From NCBI GenBank assembly GCA_946481405.1, contig CAMLNY010000023.1, positions 1 to 8,741 of the forward strand: DNA of 8,741 bases, read 5' to 3'. How positions within the stretch are numbered: the stretch's first letter is position 1; the number at the start of each line of letters is the position of its first letter. Below, piece by piece: positions 1 through 6,675 of the stretch. Source of the DNA: an uncultured Brevundimonas sp. (GTDB lineage: Bacteria; Pseudomonadota; Alphaproteobacteria; Caulobacterales; Caulobacteraceae). The notes under the pieces are model-generated. The model had not been told where the DNA came from. It did not search any database and saw nothing but the letters and a program-made list of their open reading frames with translations. Position numbers and translations under genes: made by a program.

Positions 1-760
1 CATCGGCCTCGCGCTGCTGGTCCGCGACGGCGCCCTGATGCTCGCCGCACTCGCCCCCGGCCTCACCGCCTTCGGCCTCGCCGGCAAGGACGTCCTCGAG
101 GTCGGCGACGTTGTGACGATCGAGCCGGGCGTAGTCCTCGGTCAGGGCGCGCGTATCGGCCGTGGCAGCCGGATCGGCGCCAACACAGTCATCGGCCCTG
201 GCGTGCAGATCGGCCGCGACTGCGATATCGGTCCCAACGTCACCATCCGTTTCGCCCTGATCGGCGACCGGGTGAAGATCTATGCAGGGGCGCGACTGGG
301 GGAGGCCGGGTTCGGCGCGGCCGGCGGGGCGATTGGCGTGGTCGACGTGCCCCAGCTAGGCCGGGTCATCGTCCAGGATGGCGTGACCCTCGGTGCGAAC
401 ACCTGCGTCGATCGGGGCGCCTACGACGACACGGTCATCGGCGAGAACACGAAGGTCGATAATCTTGTGATGATCGCCCACAACTGCGTCATCGGCCGTA
501 ATGTCCTGATCGCCGGTCAGACGGGGATTTCCGGCTCCGTGACCGTCGGCGACGGGGTGATGTTCGGCGGTCAGGCCGGGGTCGGGGACCACTTCACGAT
601 CGGCGACGGGGCCCGCGTGGCGGCCGGCGGCGGGGTGCTGGGCGACGTCCCGGCGGGCGAGACCTGGTCCGGCTATCCGGCCAAACCGATCCGTCAGTTC
701 TTGCGCGAGACGGTCTGGGTGTCCAAACAGGCCTCTTCAAAGAGGAGTAAGGACGGATGA
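1..760 (+). CDS. lpxD: LpxD, UDP-3-O-acyl-glucosamine N-acyltransferase (3' part, 5' end outside window)
   Basis: Transfers a 3-hydroxyacyl chain from ACP to the 2-amino group of the UDP-3-O-acyl sugar, the third step of lipid A synthesis, in the cytoplasm. The frame is open from base 2 and gives 252 residues before the TGA at 758-760. The family is usually near 340 residues, so roughly the first quarter (most of the uridine-binding domain) lies upstream and the ATG at 38 is internal. The stretch before it (ALLVRDGAL...) resembles the end of that N-terminal domain. The remainder is a left-handed beta-helix of hexapeptide repeats ([20 protein letters not shown]). The conserved core includes [20 protein letters not shown] and the IAHN motif, whose His (codon 479-481) aligns with catalytic His239 of E. 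coli LpxD. The C-terminus has the usual YPAKPIR segment. The stop overlaps the fabZ start as ATGA. Identification is firm. Confidence 0.95.
   Translation, partial: IGLALLVRDGALMLAALAPGLTAFGLAGKDVLEVGDVVTIEPGVVLGQGARIGRGSRIGANTVIGPGVQIGRDCDIGPNVTIRFALIGDRVKIYAGARLGEAGFGAAGGAIGVVDVPQLGRVIVQDGVTLGANTCVDRGAYDDTVIGENTKVDNLVMIAHNCVIGRNVLIAGQTGISGSVTVGDGVMFGGQAGVGDHFTIGDGARVAAGGGVLGDVPAGETWSGYPAKPIRQFLRETVWVSKQASSKRSKDG
732..753 (+). promoter_or_regulatory. fabZ ribosome binding site inside a small hairpin
   Basis: A GAGGAG Shine-Dalgarno at 742-747 lies 9 nt before the fabZ ATG at 757, with AAGGA at 749-753 closer in. The bases CCTCT (732-736) and AGAGG (741-745) can pair around the tetraloop TCAA (737-740), hiding most of the Shine-Dalgarno. 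Ribosomes finishing lpxD would open this stem, which would couple fabZ translation to lpxD. The stem is only 5 bp, so its effect is inference. Confidence 0.4.
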
Positions 761-1224
761 GCGAGACCGGAACGAGCATCGACTACGCCGAGGTCATGCG
801 CCGTCTGCCGCACCGCTATCCCTTCCTGCTGGTGGACAAGGCCGAGGACTTCGTTCCCGGGACCTCGATCACGGGCATCAAGAACGTCACGCACAACGAG
901 CCGTTCTTCCCCGGCCACTTCCCGATCGATCCGGTCATGCCCGGTGTCCTGATCGTCGAGGCCATGGCCCAGACGGGCGCCCTGCTGATGTCCAAGACCA
1001 TGGACGTGGCCGTGGCGGACAAGGTCATCATGTTCATGTCCATCGACGGCGTGCGCTTCAGAAAGCCCGCGCGGCCGGGCGATCAACTCCACATGAAGGT
1101 CATCGTGACCCGTGCGCGCGGCGACGCCTACAAGTTCCGGGGCGAGACCTTCATCGACGGCAAGCTGGCCGCCGAAGCCGAGTTCATGGCCATGGTCGTG
1201 ACCGTGGACCAGCCCGCGTCGTGA
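757..1224 (+). CDS. fabZ: FabZ, (3R)-3-hydroxyacyl-ACP dehydratase
   Basis: Dehydrates (3R)-3-hydroxyacyl-ACP to trans-2-enoyl-ACP in the type II fatty acid elongation cycle, in the cytoplasm. The protein has 155 residues, close to the 151 of E. coli FabZ, and is a single hot-dog domain. The start motif [11 protein letters not shown] is at residues 17-27. The catalytic pair is visible: His54 in FFPGHFP and Glu68 in [10 protein letters not shown], the same numbers as in E. coli. The ATG at 757 overlaps the lpxD stop (ATGA) and has a good Shine-Dalgarno; the stop overlaps the lpxA start (GTGA). Sitting between lpxD and lpxA is the common arrangement: FabZ competes with LpxA and LpxD for 3-hydroxyacyl-ACP, so co-expression helps balance phospholipid against lipid A. 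Nothing is unusual in the protein. Confidence 0.97.
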   Translation: MSETGTSIDYAEVMRRLPHRYPFLLVDKAEDFVPGTSITGIKNVTHNEPFFPGHFPIDPVMPGVLIVEAMAQTGALLMSKTMDVAVADKVIMFMSIDGVRFRKPARPGDQLHMKVIVTRARGDAYKFRGETFIDGKLAAEAEFMAMVVTVDQPAS

Positions 1225-2006
1225 GCATCCACGCCACCGCCATCGTTCACCCCGACGCCGTGATCGGCGACGGCGTGGTCATCGGCCCCTGGTCCACCGT
1301 CGGGCCGGGCGTTGTGCTGGGCGAGAACGTCACCCTGGTCAGCCATGTGGTGCTGCAGCAGGACACGACGGTCGGCGCGCGCACCATCATCCATCCCTTC
1401 GCTGTGATCGGCGGGGACCCCCAGCACAACGGCTACAAGGGCGAGACCGTGCGGCTGGAGATCGGCTCGGACAACTCGATCCGCGAGCACGCGACCTTCA
1501 ACCGGGGCACGCCCCAAGGTTCGGGCGTCACCCACGTCGGCTCCAACAGCCTGTTCATGACCGGCGCCCACGTGGGCCACGACGCCGTGGTCGGCGACAA
1601 TGTCGTGATGGCGAACAACGCGACCCTGGGCGGGCACGCGAAGGTCGGGGACAAAGTGTTCCTGGGCGGGCTCTGCGCCGTGCACCAGAACGGCCGGGTG
1701 GGGCAGGGCGCCATCGTCGGCGGTCTGGCGGCCGTGACGCGCGACGTCATCCCCTACGGCTCGGCATGGGGCAACCACGCGCGGCTGCATGGGCTGAACC
1801 TGATCGGGCTGAAGCGGAAGGGCTACGGCAAGGACGCCGTGCGCCGCCTGCTGGCCGCGTATCGTGACCTGTTCGAGGGTCAGGGCGTGTTCGCCGACCG
1901 GCTGGACGCCGTCGAGGCCGGTTATGCCGACCTGCCCGAGATCATGGAGATCGTCGCCTTCATCCGCGAGGACGGCAAACGGCCCCTGTGCCTGCCGGGC
2001 GAGTGA
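1221..2006 (+). CDS. lpxA: LpxA, UDP-N-acetylglucosamine (or GlcNAc3N) acyltransferase
   Basis: Catalyses the first step of lipid A synthesis, transfer of a 3-hydroxyacyl chain from ACP to position 3 of the UDP-sugar. The 261 residues match the E. coli length. Hexapeptide repeats (IGDGVVIGPWSTVGPGVVLG) fill residues 1-170, followed by an alpha-helical C-terminal domain. His120 in AHVGHD corresponds to catalytic His125 of E. coli, and His117 to His122. The acyl-ruler position (E. coli Gly173) is Gly168, so a long chain should fit. In the sugar-binding loop PQHNGYKGE, residues aligning with E. coli Asp74 and Lys76 are His69 and Gly71, which may point to a 3-amino sugar acceptor (see findings). 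The start is GTG at 1221, overlapping the fabZ stop. There is no clear Shine-Dalgarno, so translation probably relies on coupling. Identity is firm; acceptor preference is inference. Confidence 0.96.
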   Translation: MSIHATAIVHPDAVIGDGVVIGPWSTVGPGVVLGENVTLVSHVVLQQDTTVGARTIIHPFAVIGGDPQHNGYKGETVRLEIGSDNSIREHATFNRGTPQGSGVTHVGSNSLFMTGAHVGHDAVVGDNVVMANNATLGGHAKVGDKVFLGGLCAVHQNGRVGQGAIVGGLAAVTRDVIPYGSAWGNHARLHGLNLIGLKRKGYGKDAVRRLLAAYRDLFEGQGVFADRLDAVEAGYADLPEIMEIVAFIREDGKRPLCLPGE

Positions 2007-2090
2007 CCAATGACGTCGTCAAACACGTCAAAATTTTCGATCAAGCTGTCCAATCCAAACGCTAATTTGGTCAAGGACGCCAAACGGTGA
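2007..2090 (+). other. A+T-rich lpxA-lpxI spacer holding a 26-codon open frame
   Basis: This is the only real gap inside the lpx operon. It is clearly richer in A+T than its surroundings (CAAAATTTTCG at 2029-2039). An ATG at 2010, four bases after the lpxA TGA and in the same frame, opens a 26-codon frame ending in the TGA at 2088-2090. That TGA overlaps the lpxI GTG as GTGA. The peptide would be basic and rich in Ser, Asn and Lys, with no match I recognise. A weak Shine-Dalgarno (GGGCGAG, 1997-2003) precedes it. It could be a coupling or leader peptide, a chance frame, or part of an internal promoter or leader. The lpxI Shine-Dalgarno AAGGA (2073-2077) lies within it. Short inverted arms CCAAA/TTTGG (2055-2059 and 2066-2070) are also present. 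Coding is unproven. Confidence 0.3.
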
Positions 2091-2926
2091 GCGCGGGCAA
2101 GCTGGGCCTGATCGCGGGCGGCGGCGACCTGCCTCTGGCCATCGCAGCGCGCTGCGAGGTCGAGGGGCGGCCCCTGTTCGTCATCCGTCTGGCGACCTTC
2201 GCCGATCCCCATCTGGTCCGGTATCCGCATATCGAGGCGGGGATGGCCGAGATCGGCAGGGTGCTGGCCGCGCTGAAAGCCGAAGGCTGCACCGCCGTCT
2301 GTTTCGCAGGCACGGTCAACCGGCCGGACTTCAAGGCGCTGAAGCCCGACCTGAAAGGGGCGATGGTGCTGCCGGGGATCATTGCGGCGGCGACCAAGGG
2401 CGACGACGCCTTGTTGCGGAAGATCCTGTCGGTGTTCGAAGCCGAGGGCTACGCCATCGAGGGCGCCGACGACATTCTGGGCGGAGAGACCCTGCCGGCC
2501 GGTGCTCTGGGGCGCGTTCAGCCGGATGAGAAGGCTTTGTCCGATCTCAGGAAGGCGCTGCATGTCGCTGAAAAGGCAGGCGAACTTGATATCGGGCAGG
2601 GCGCGGTCGTGTGTGATGGTCTGGTCCTGGCGGTCGAGGCGCAGGAGGGCACCGACGCCATGCTCAACCGGGTCGCGGGCCTGCCCGCCGATCTGCGCGG
2701 GGCGGCCGGGGCGCTGAAGGGCGCGCTCGGCAAGGCGCCCAAGCCGATTCAGGACCTGCGCGTCGACATGCCGGTCATGGGCGCGCGCACCGTCGAGAAC
2801 GCCGCCGCCGCTGGGCTGGCGGGCGTCGGCGGGATGGCGGGGAAGCTGATCCTGATCGACCGCGCCGCAATCATCGAGGCGGCGGACCGGCTGGGCCTGT
2901 TCGTCTGGGGCGAGGATCGGTCGTGA
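2087..2926 (+). CDS. lpxI: LpxI, UDP-2,3-diacylglucosamine pyrophosphatase (Caulobacter type)
   Basis: Hydrolyses UDP-2,3-diacylglucosamine to lipid X plus UMP, replacing the unrelated LpxH of enterobacteria; LpxI is reported to attack the beta-phosphate. The protein has 279 residues. The N-terminus has the glycine-rich GLIAGGGDLPLAIA (residues 7-20). The middle has FAGTVNRPDF (73-82) and EGTDAML (187-193). The C-terminal catalytic region has DLRVDMPVMGARTVE (223-237). Asp227 appears to be the counterpart of the essential Asp225 described for C. crescentus LpxI. Older annotations call this family DUF1009. The start is GTG at 2087, 9 nt after AAGGA; an in-frame TAA at 2063-2065 rules out a much earlier start. 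The stop overlaps the lpxB GTG. No LpxH-type metallophosphoesterase is present in the window, so this gene probably supplies the step. Confidence 0.95.
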   Translation: MSAGKLGLIAGGGDLPLAIAARCEVEGRPLFVIRLATFADPHLVRYPHIEAGMAEIGRVLAALKAEGCTAVCFAGTVNRPDFKALKPDLKGAMVLPGIIAAATKGDDALLRKILSVFEAEGYAIEGADDILGGETLPAGALGRVQPDEKALSDLRKALHVAEKAGELDIGQGAVVCDGLVLAVEAQEGTDAMLNRVAGLPADLRGAAGALKGALGKAPKPIQDLRVDMPVMGARTVENAAAAGLAGVGGMAGKLILIDRAAIIEAADRLGLFVWGEDRS

Positions 2927-4080
2927 AGATCATGCTGGTCGCCGCCGAAGCCTCCGGCGATGCGCTCGGCGCCGCTCTGGCGCAGGCGCTGCGGGCGCGG
3001 CGGCCGGACGTCGGCTTTGTCGGCGTCGGCGGGCCCAAGATGGCGGCTGAGGGTGTCGACAGCCCATTCGACATCGCCCAGCTGTCCATTCTCGGCTGGC
3101 TGGAAGGCTTGCGCGCCTATGGCCGGGTCAAGGCGCGGGTCGCCGACACCGTGGCCCTGGCGGTGCGGGAGCGGCCGGACGCCGTCGTCCTGATCGACAG
3201 CTGGGGCTTCACCATCCGGGTGGCCAAGGCCATCCGCGAGGTCCTGCCGCACGTTCCGCTGATCAAATACGTCGGGCCCCAGGTCTGGGCGTCGCGTCCG
3301 GGGCGGGCGAAGACGCTGGCGAACGCGGTCGATCACCTGCTGGCCCTCTACGCTTTCGACGCGCCGTGGTTCGAGCGCGAGGGGCTGGCGACGACCGTGG
3401 TGGGGTCGCAGGCGCTGCATGTCGACATGAGCGGCGCCGATCCGGCCGCCTTCCGCGCCGCGCGGGCAATTATGCCGGACGCGAACCTCCTGCTGGTCTT
3501 GCCGGGCAGCCGGCCGAGCGAGATCCGCCTCATGACCCCGGTCTATGAGGAGGCGGTCAAGGCGCTGAAAGCCGCCGATCCGAAGCTGGAGGTCGCCGTC
3601 GTCGTGGCGGGCACCGTCGCCGACGACGTCACCGCTCGCGTGGCCGCCTGGCCCTTCCGCGCCCATGTTGTGACCGAGGCGGACAAGTATGCGGCCATGA
3701 AGGCGGCGACGGTCGCCCTGGCCACCAGCGGCACAGTCTCGACCGAACTCGCGCTCGCAGGGGCGCCCATGGTCATTGGCTACCGGTTCGCGCCCCTCAG
3801 CTATGCGATCATGAAGCCCTTCTTCACCGGCAAGTACGCGACCCTGTTCAACCACGCCGCCGACGAGGAGATCGCGAAGGAGCTGGTTCAGGCCGATGCG
3901 ACGCCGGAAAAGGTGGCCGCCGAGGTCGGGCGGCTGTTGCACGATCCGGCCGCGCGGGCGGCTCAGGCGCACCGACAGACCGAGGCTCTGGACCGGATGG
4001 GGCGGGGCGGCGGTGATCCCTCGGCGCTGGCGGCGGACGCCGTTCTGGCCGTCGTGGCGTCGCGCGCGGATCGGGGTTAG
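2923..4080 (+). CDS. lpxB: LpxB, lipid-A-disaccharide synthase
   Basis: GT19-family glycosyltransferase that joins lipid X (product of LpxI) to UDP-2,3-diacylglucosamine, making the beta-1,6 disaccharide backbone of lipid A at the inner face of the cytoplasmic membrane. It has 385 residues against 382 in E. coli. Motifs in order are AAEASGD (7-13), VLIDSWGFTIRVAK (89-102), YVGPQVWAS (116-124), LPGSRPSEI (193-201), SGTVSTELALAGAPMVIGYR (269-288) and TLFN (307-310). Asp92, Arg197 and Asn310 align with E. coli Asp98, Arg201 and Asn316, which are needed for activity. The usual LPN motif reads LFN here, keeping the asparagine. The start is GTG at 2923, overlapping the lpxI stop, with GAGG at 2912-2915 as Shine-Dalgarno. 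The TAG stop is 9 nt before the next gene, so the operon probably continues. Confidence 0.96.
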   Translation: MKIMLVAAEASGDALGAALAQALRARRPDVGFVGVGGPKMAAEGVDSPFDIAQLSILGWLEGLRAYGRVKARVADTVALAVRERPDAVVLIDSWGFTIRVAKAIREVLPHVPLIKYVGPQVWASRPGRAKTLANAVDHLLALYAFDAPWFEREGLATTVVGSQALHVDMSGADPAAFRAARAIMPDANLLLVLPGSRPSEIRLMTPVYEEAVKALKAADPKLEVAVVVAGTVADDVTARVAAWPFRAHVVTEADKYAAMKAATVALATSGTVSTELALAGAPMVIGYRFAPLSYAIMKPFFTGKYATLFNHAADEEIAKELVQADATPEKVAAEVGRLLHDPAARAAQAHRQTEALDRMGRGGGDPSALAADAVLAVVASRADRG

Positions 4081-4089
4081 ACTGCGGCC

Positions 4090-4413
4090 ATGAGCACCGT
4101 TCGCCCGCCCAAGAAGAGCGAGACCCTAGAGGTCCGGCTGCCGCACGCGGCCAAGGTCGCCTTCATGGAACGTTGCCGCGCGGCAGGCCTGACGGCCAGC
4201 GAAGTGGTGCGCGAACTGATCGAGAATGAGGCGCCCCGGCCCCGGCCGGCGAAGCGCTGGCAGGCCGCCCTTCTGGCCGTGGCGGGCCTGATCATCGGCG
4301 CCGTGGCCGCGCCGTCGATCGCCCAGGCCTTGCCGGGATCACGCGCCGCCTTCGACCAGATGGACGCCAACGGCGACGGCGTCATCTCCTTCTCCGAATT
4401 CCGCGCCCGCTAG
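4090..4413 (+). CDS. Putative membrane protein: ribbon-helix-helix-like head, one TM helix, C-terminal EF-hand loop
   Basis: I do not recognise this 107-residue protein as a named family. Residues 10-47 look like a ribbon-helix-helix domain: a strand (ETLEVRLP), a first helix (HAAKVAFMERCRAAG) and a second helix (TASEVVRELIENE). A basic Pro-rich linker (PRPRPAKR) leads to one hydrophobic helix at about 57-80. Residues 92-103 (DANGDGVISFSE) form a textbook 12-residue EF-hand loop with ligands Asp1, Asn3, Asp5, Ser9 and Glu12 plus Gly6 and Ile8. Only FRAR follows, so the exiting helix is nearly absent. The positive-inside rule puts the RHH part in the cytoplasm and the calcium loop in the periplasm. 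The ATG lies 9 nt after the lpxB stop, with only a weak Shine-Dalgarno. Its stop shares CTAG with that of convergent lepB. The function is unknown; a membrane-bound calcium-responsive DNA-binding protein is conjecture. RHH-like folding without DNA binding is also possible. Confidence 0.8.
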   Translation: MSTVRPPKKSETLEVRLPHAAKVAFMERCRAAGLTASEVVRELIENEAPRPRPAKRWQAALLAVAGLIIGAVAAPSIAQALPGSRAAFDQMDANGDGVISFSEFRAR

Positions 4414-4416
4414 CGG
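4407..4416. other. Shared convergent stop codons within a 10-bp palindrome
   Basis: The palindrome CCGCTAGCGG contains the TAG of the plus-strand EF-hand gene (4411-4413) and the TAG of minus-strand lepB (4410-4412). Each protein ends Arg (CGC) then TAG, so the same ten bases encode the end of both genes. No intergenic space and no terminator hairpin with a T-tract is visible at this junction. Confidence 0.9.
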
Positions 4417-5186
4417 ATCGGCTCCAGCAGGCGGCCGGGGCGCAGGCTGAACCAGGTCCACGGCTTCCATAGCGCCGCGCCGGGCTTCCACGAGGCGACG
4501 ACGATCTCGGCCTTGCCCACCAGGTTCGAGACCGGCAGGAGGCCCACGCCGACTTCGGGCGACCAGCGGCTGTCCAGCGAGTTGTCGCGGTTGTCGCCCA
4601 TGACGAACAGCTGGCCCTCTGGGACGATCATAACCGGGCGCGTATCGCCCTCGAGACCCTGTCCGCCGTCGAAGGTGATATAGGTCCGGTCGTCGGCCTG
4701 ACGCTCCTCGACCTGTTCGACCGGACGACCCGGCTGGTCCAGATCGAGGCCGGGCCCGAGGGCGCGCTGGGGCAGGGCGACGCCGTTGACGATCACCTGT
4801 CCGTCCATGACCTCGACCCGGTCGCCGGGCAGGCCGATGACCCGCTTGATCCAAGTCTCCTGCGGATTGAAAGGACGGCGGAAGACGACGACGTCGCCGC
4901 GCTTCGGCAGACGCTCGAACAGACGCCCGGACGGCAGGGGCGGGTTGAATGGCAGGGACGCTCGGCTCCAGCCGTAGGCGGACTTGGACACCACCAGATA
5001 GTCCCCGACCACCAGTCCGGGCTCCATCGAGGCCGAGGGGATGGTGAAGGGCTGCCAGGCCACGGTCTGGATCAGGACGGCGGCCGCCAGGGCGATACCA
5101 ACCGTGCGGACGGTATCGATGATCTCGGCCGTCATGGACGGTTGCGAGGCGGTTTCGGCGGGGAGGATGTCGGCGGTCTGGGTCAT
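4410..5186 (-). CDS. lepB: LepB, signal peptidase I
   Basis: Membrane-anchored serine protease (family S26) that removes signal peptides from Sec- and Tat-exported proteins on the periplasmic side. The protein has 258 residues, typical of alphaproteobacterial LepB. One membrane helix lies at about 26-46, right before the catalytic box IPSASMEPGL, whose nucleophile is Ser53. The general-base lysine is Lys114 in IKRVIGLPGD. The GDNRDNSLDSR box is at 197-207. The ATG at 5186 has only a weak upstream match (TGGGG); Met18 would also keep all motifs but has no better ribosome site. gltA upstream ends in a strong terminator, so lepB probably has its own promoter in 5187-5267. The gene ends tail-to-tail with the EF-hand gene. 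Confidence 0.96.
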   Translation of the reverse strand: MTQTADILPAETASQPSMTAEIIDTVRTVGIALAAAVLIQTVAWQPFTIPSASMEPGLVVGDYLVVSKSAYGWSRASLPFNPPLPSGRLFERLPKRGDVVVFRRPFNPQETWIKRVIGLPGDRVEVMDGQVIVNGVALPQRALGPGLDLDQPGRPVEQVEERQADDRTYITFDGGQGLEGDTRPVMIVPEGQLFVMGDNRDNSLDSRWSPEVGVGLLPVSNLVGKAEIVVASWKPGAALWKPWTWFSLRPGRLLEPIR

Positions 5187-5201
5187 GGCCCCAGTCGAGC
5201 C

Positions 5202-5262
5202 CGGGACAGGCTTCCACGCCAGCGAAGTCGTGTCCGGACATGCCGCCGATCGTGTCGGGACA
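5202..5262. promoter_or_regulatory. Candidate operator region upstream of lepB (three TGTCC-type sites)
   Basis: In the 123-bp lepB-gltA interval there is a perfect palindrome TGTCCGGACA (5231-5240), a near copy TGTCGGGACA (5253-5262) and a half-site CGGGACA (5202-5208). The two palindromes are 22 bp centre to centre, and the half-site lies 32 bp from the equivalent half of the first palindrome. These distances are close to two and three helical turns. They sit 16-76 bp upstream of the lepB start. I could not place a convincing -35/-10 pair. The regulator is unknown, and G+C-rich chance repetition is possible. Confidence 0.3.
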
Positions 5263-5293
5263 AAGAAAACGCCGGGGCGCGGGCCCCGGCGTT
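5262..5293 (-). terminator. Intrinsic terminator of gltA
   Basis: The arms at 5268-5278 and 5283-5293 form an 11-bp perfect stem (AACGCCGGGGC on the minus strand) around a 4-nt loop. On the minus strand the stem runs into TTTTCTTTG, a usable T-tract. The stem begins 16 nt after the gltA TAA. The plus-strand side also carries some T residues (CTGTTTG), but no plus-strand gene runs into it. Confidence 0.88.
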
Positions 5294-5309
5294 CTGTTTG
5301 TCGTGCGGT

Positions 5310-6611
<1,302 letters not shown>

Positions 6612-6633
6612 CAGGCGCCCTTGCTTTCGTGTT

Positions 6634-6659
6634 CGATCCGGACGGGAGAACCCGGATCG
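6634..6659 (-). other. Hairpin between gltX and gltA
   Basis: The arms CGATCCGG (6634-6641) and CCGGATCG (6652-6659) are exact reverse complements with a 10-nt loop. The hairpin starts 16 nt after the gltX stop and ends 22 nt before the gltA ATG. No T-tract follows on the minus strand, so it is not a normal intrinsic terminator. It could be a weak terminator, an mRNA-stabilising or processing structure, or a 5'-leader element of gltA. Confidence 0.45.
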
Positions 6660-6675
6660 CGATTGTTATGCCCGT

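Noticed and set aside
140..260. Near-repetitive GATCGGC-like words in lpxD
   Set aside because: They encode the hexapeptide repeats (IG-x-G) of the beta-helix, so they are protein-level periodicity and not a DNA repeat or array.
1128..1790. Minus-strand open frame (220 codons) opposite lpxA
   Set aside because: Antisense to the hexapeptide repeats of lpxA; its regular composition simply mirrors that repeat.
2048..2076. Minus-strand promoter-like TTGACC...GGACAG in the lpxA-lpxI gap
   Set aside because: The -10 match is poor and no minus-strand gene lies downstream, so there is nothing for it to drive except antisense RNA to lpxA.
2749..3972. Long minus-strand open frame (407 codons) opposite lpxI/lpxB
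   Set aside because: It lies antisense to the well-supported lpxB and the end of lpxI, has a low-complexity Arg/Gly/Asp-rich translation, and matches no family. Such frames are expected in G+C-rich DNA.
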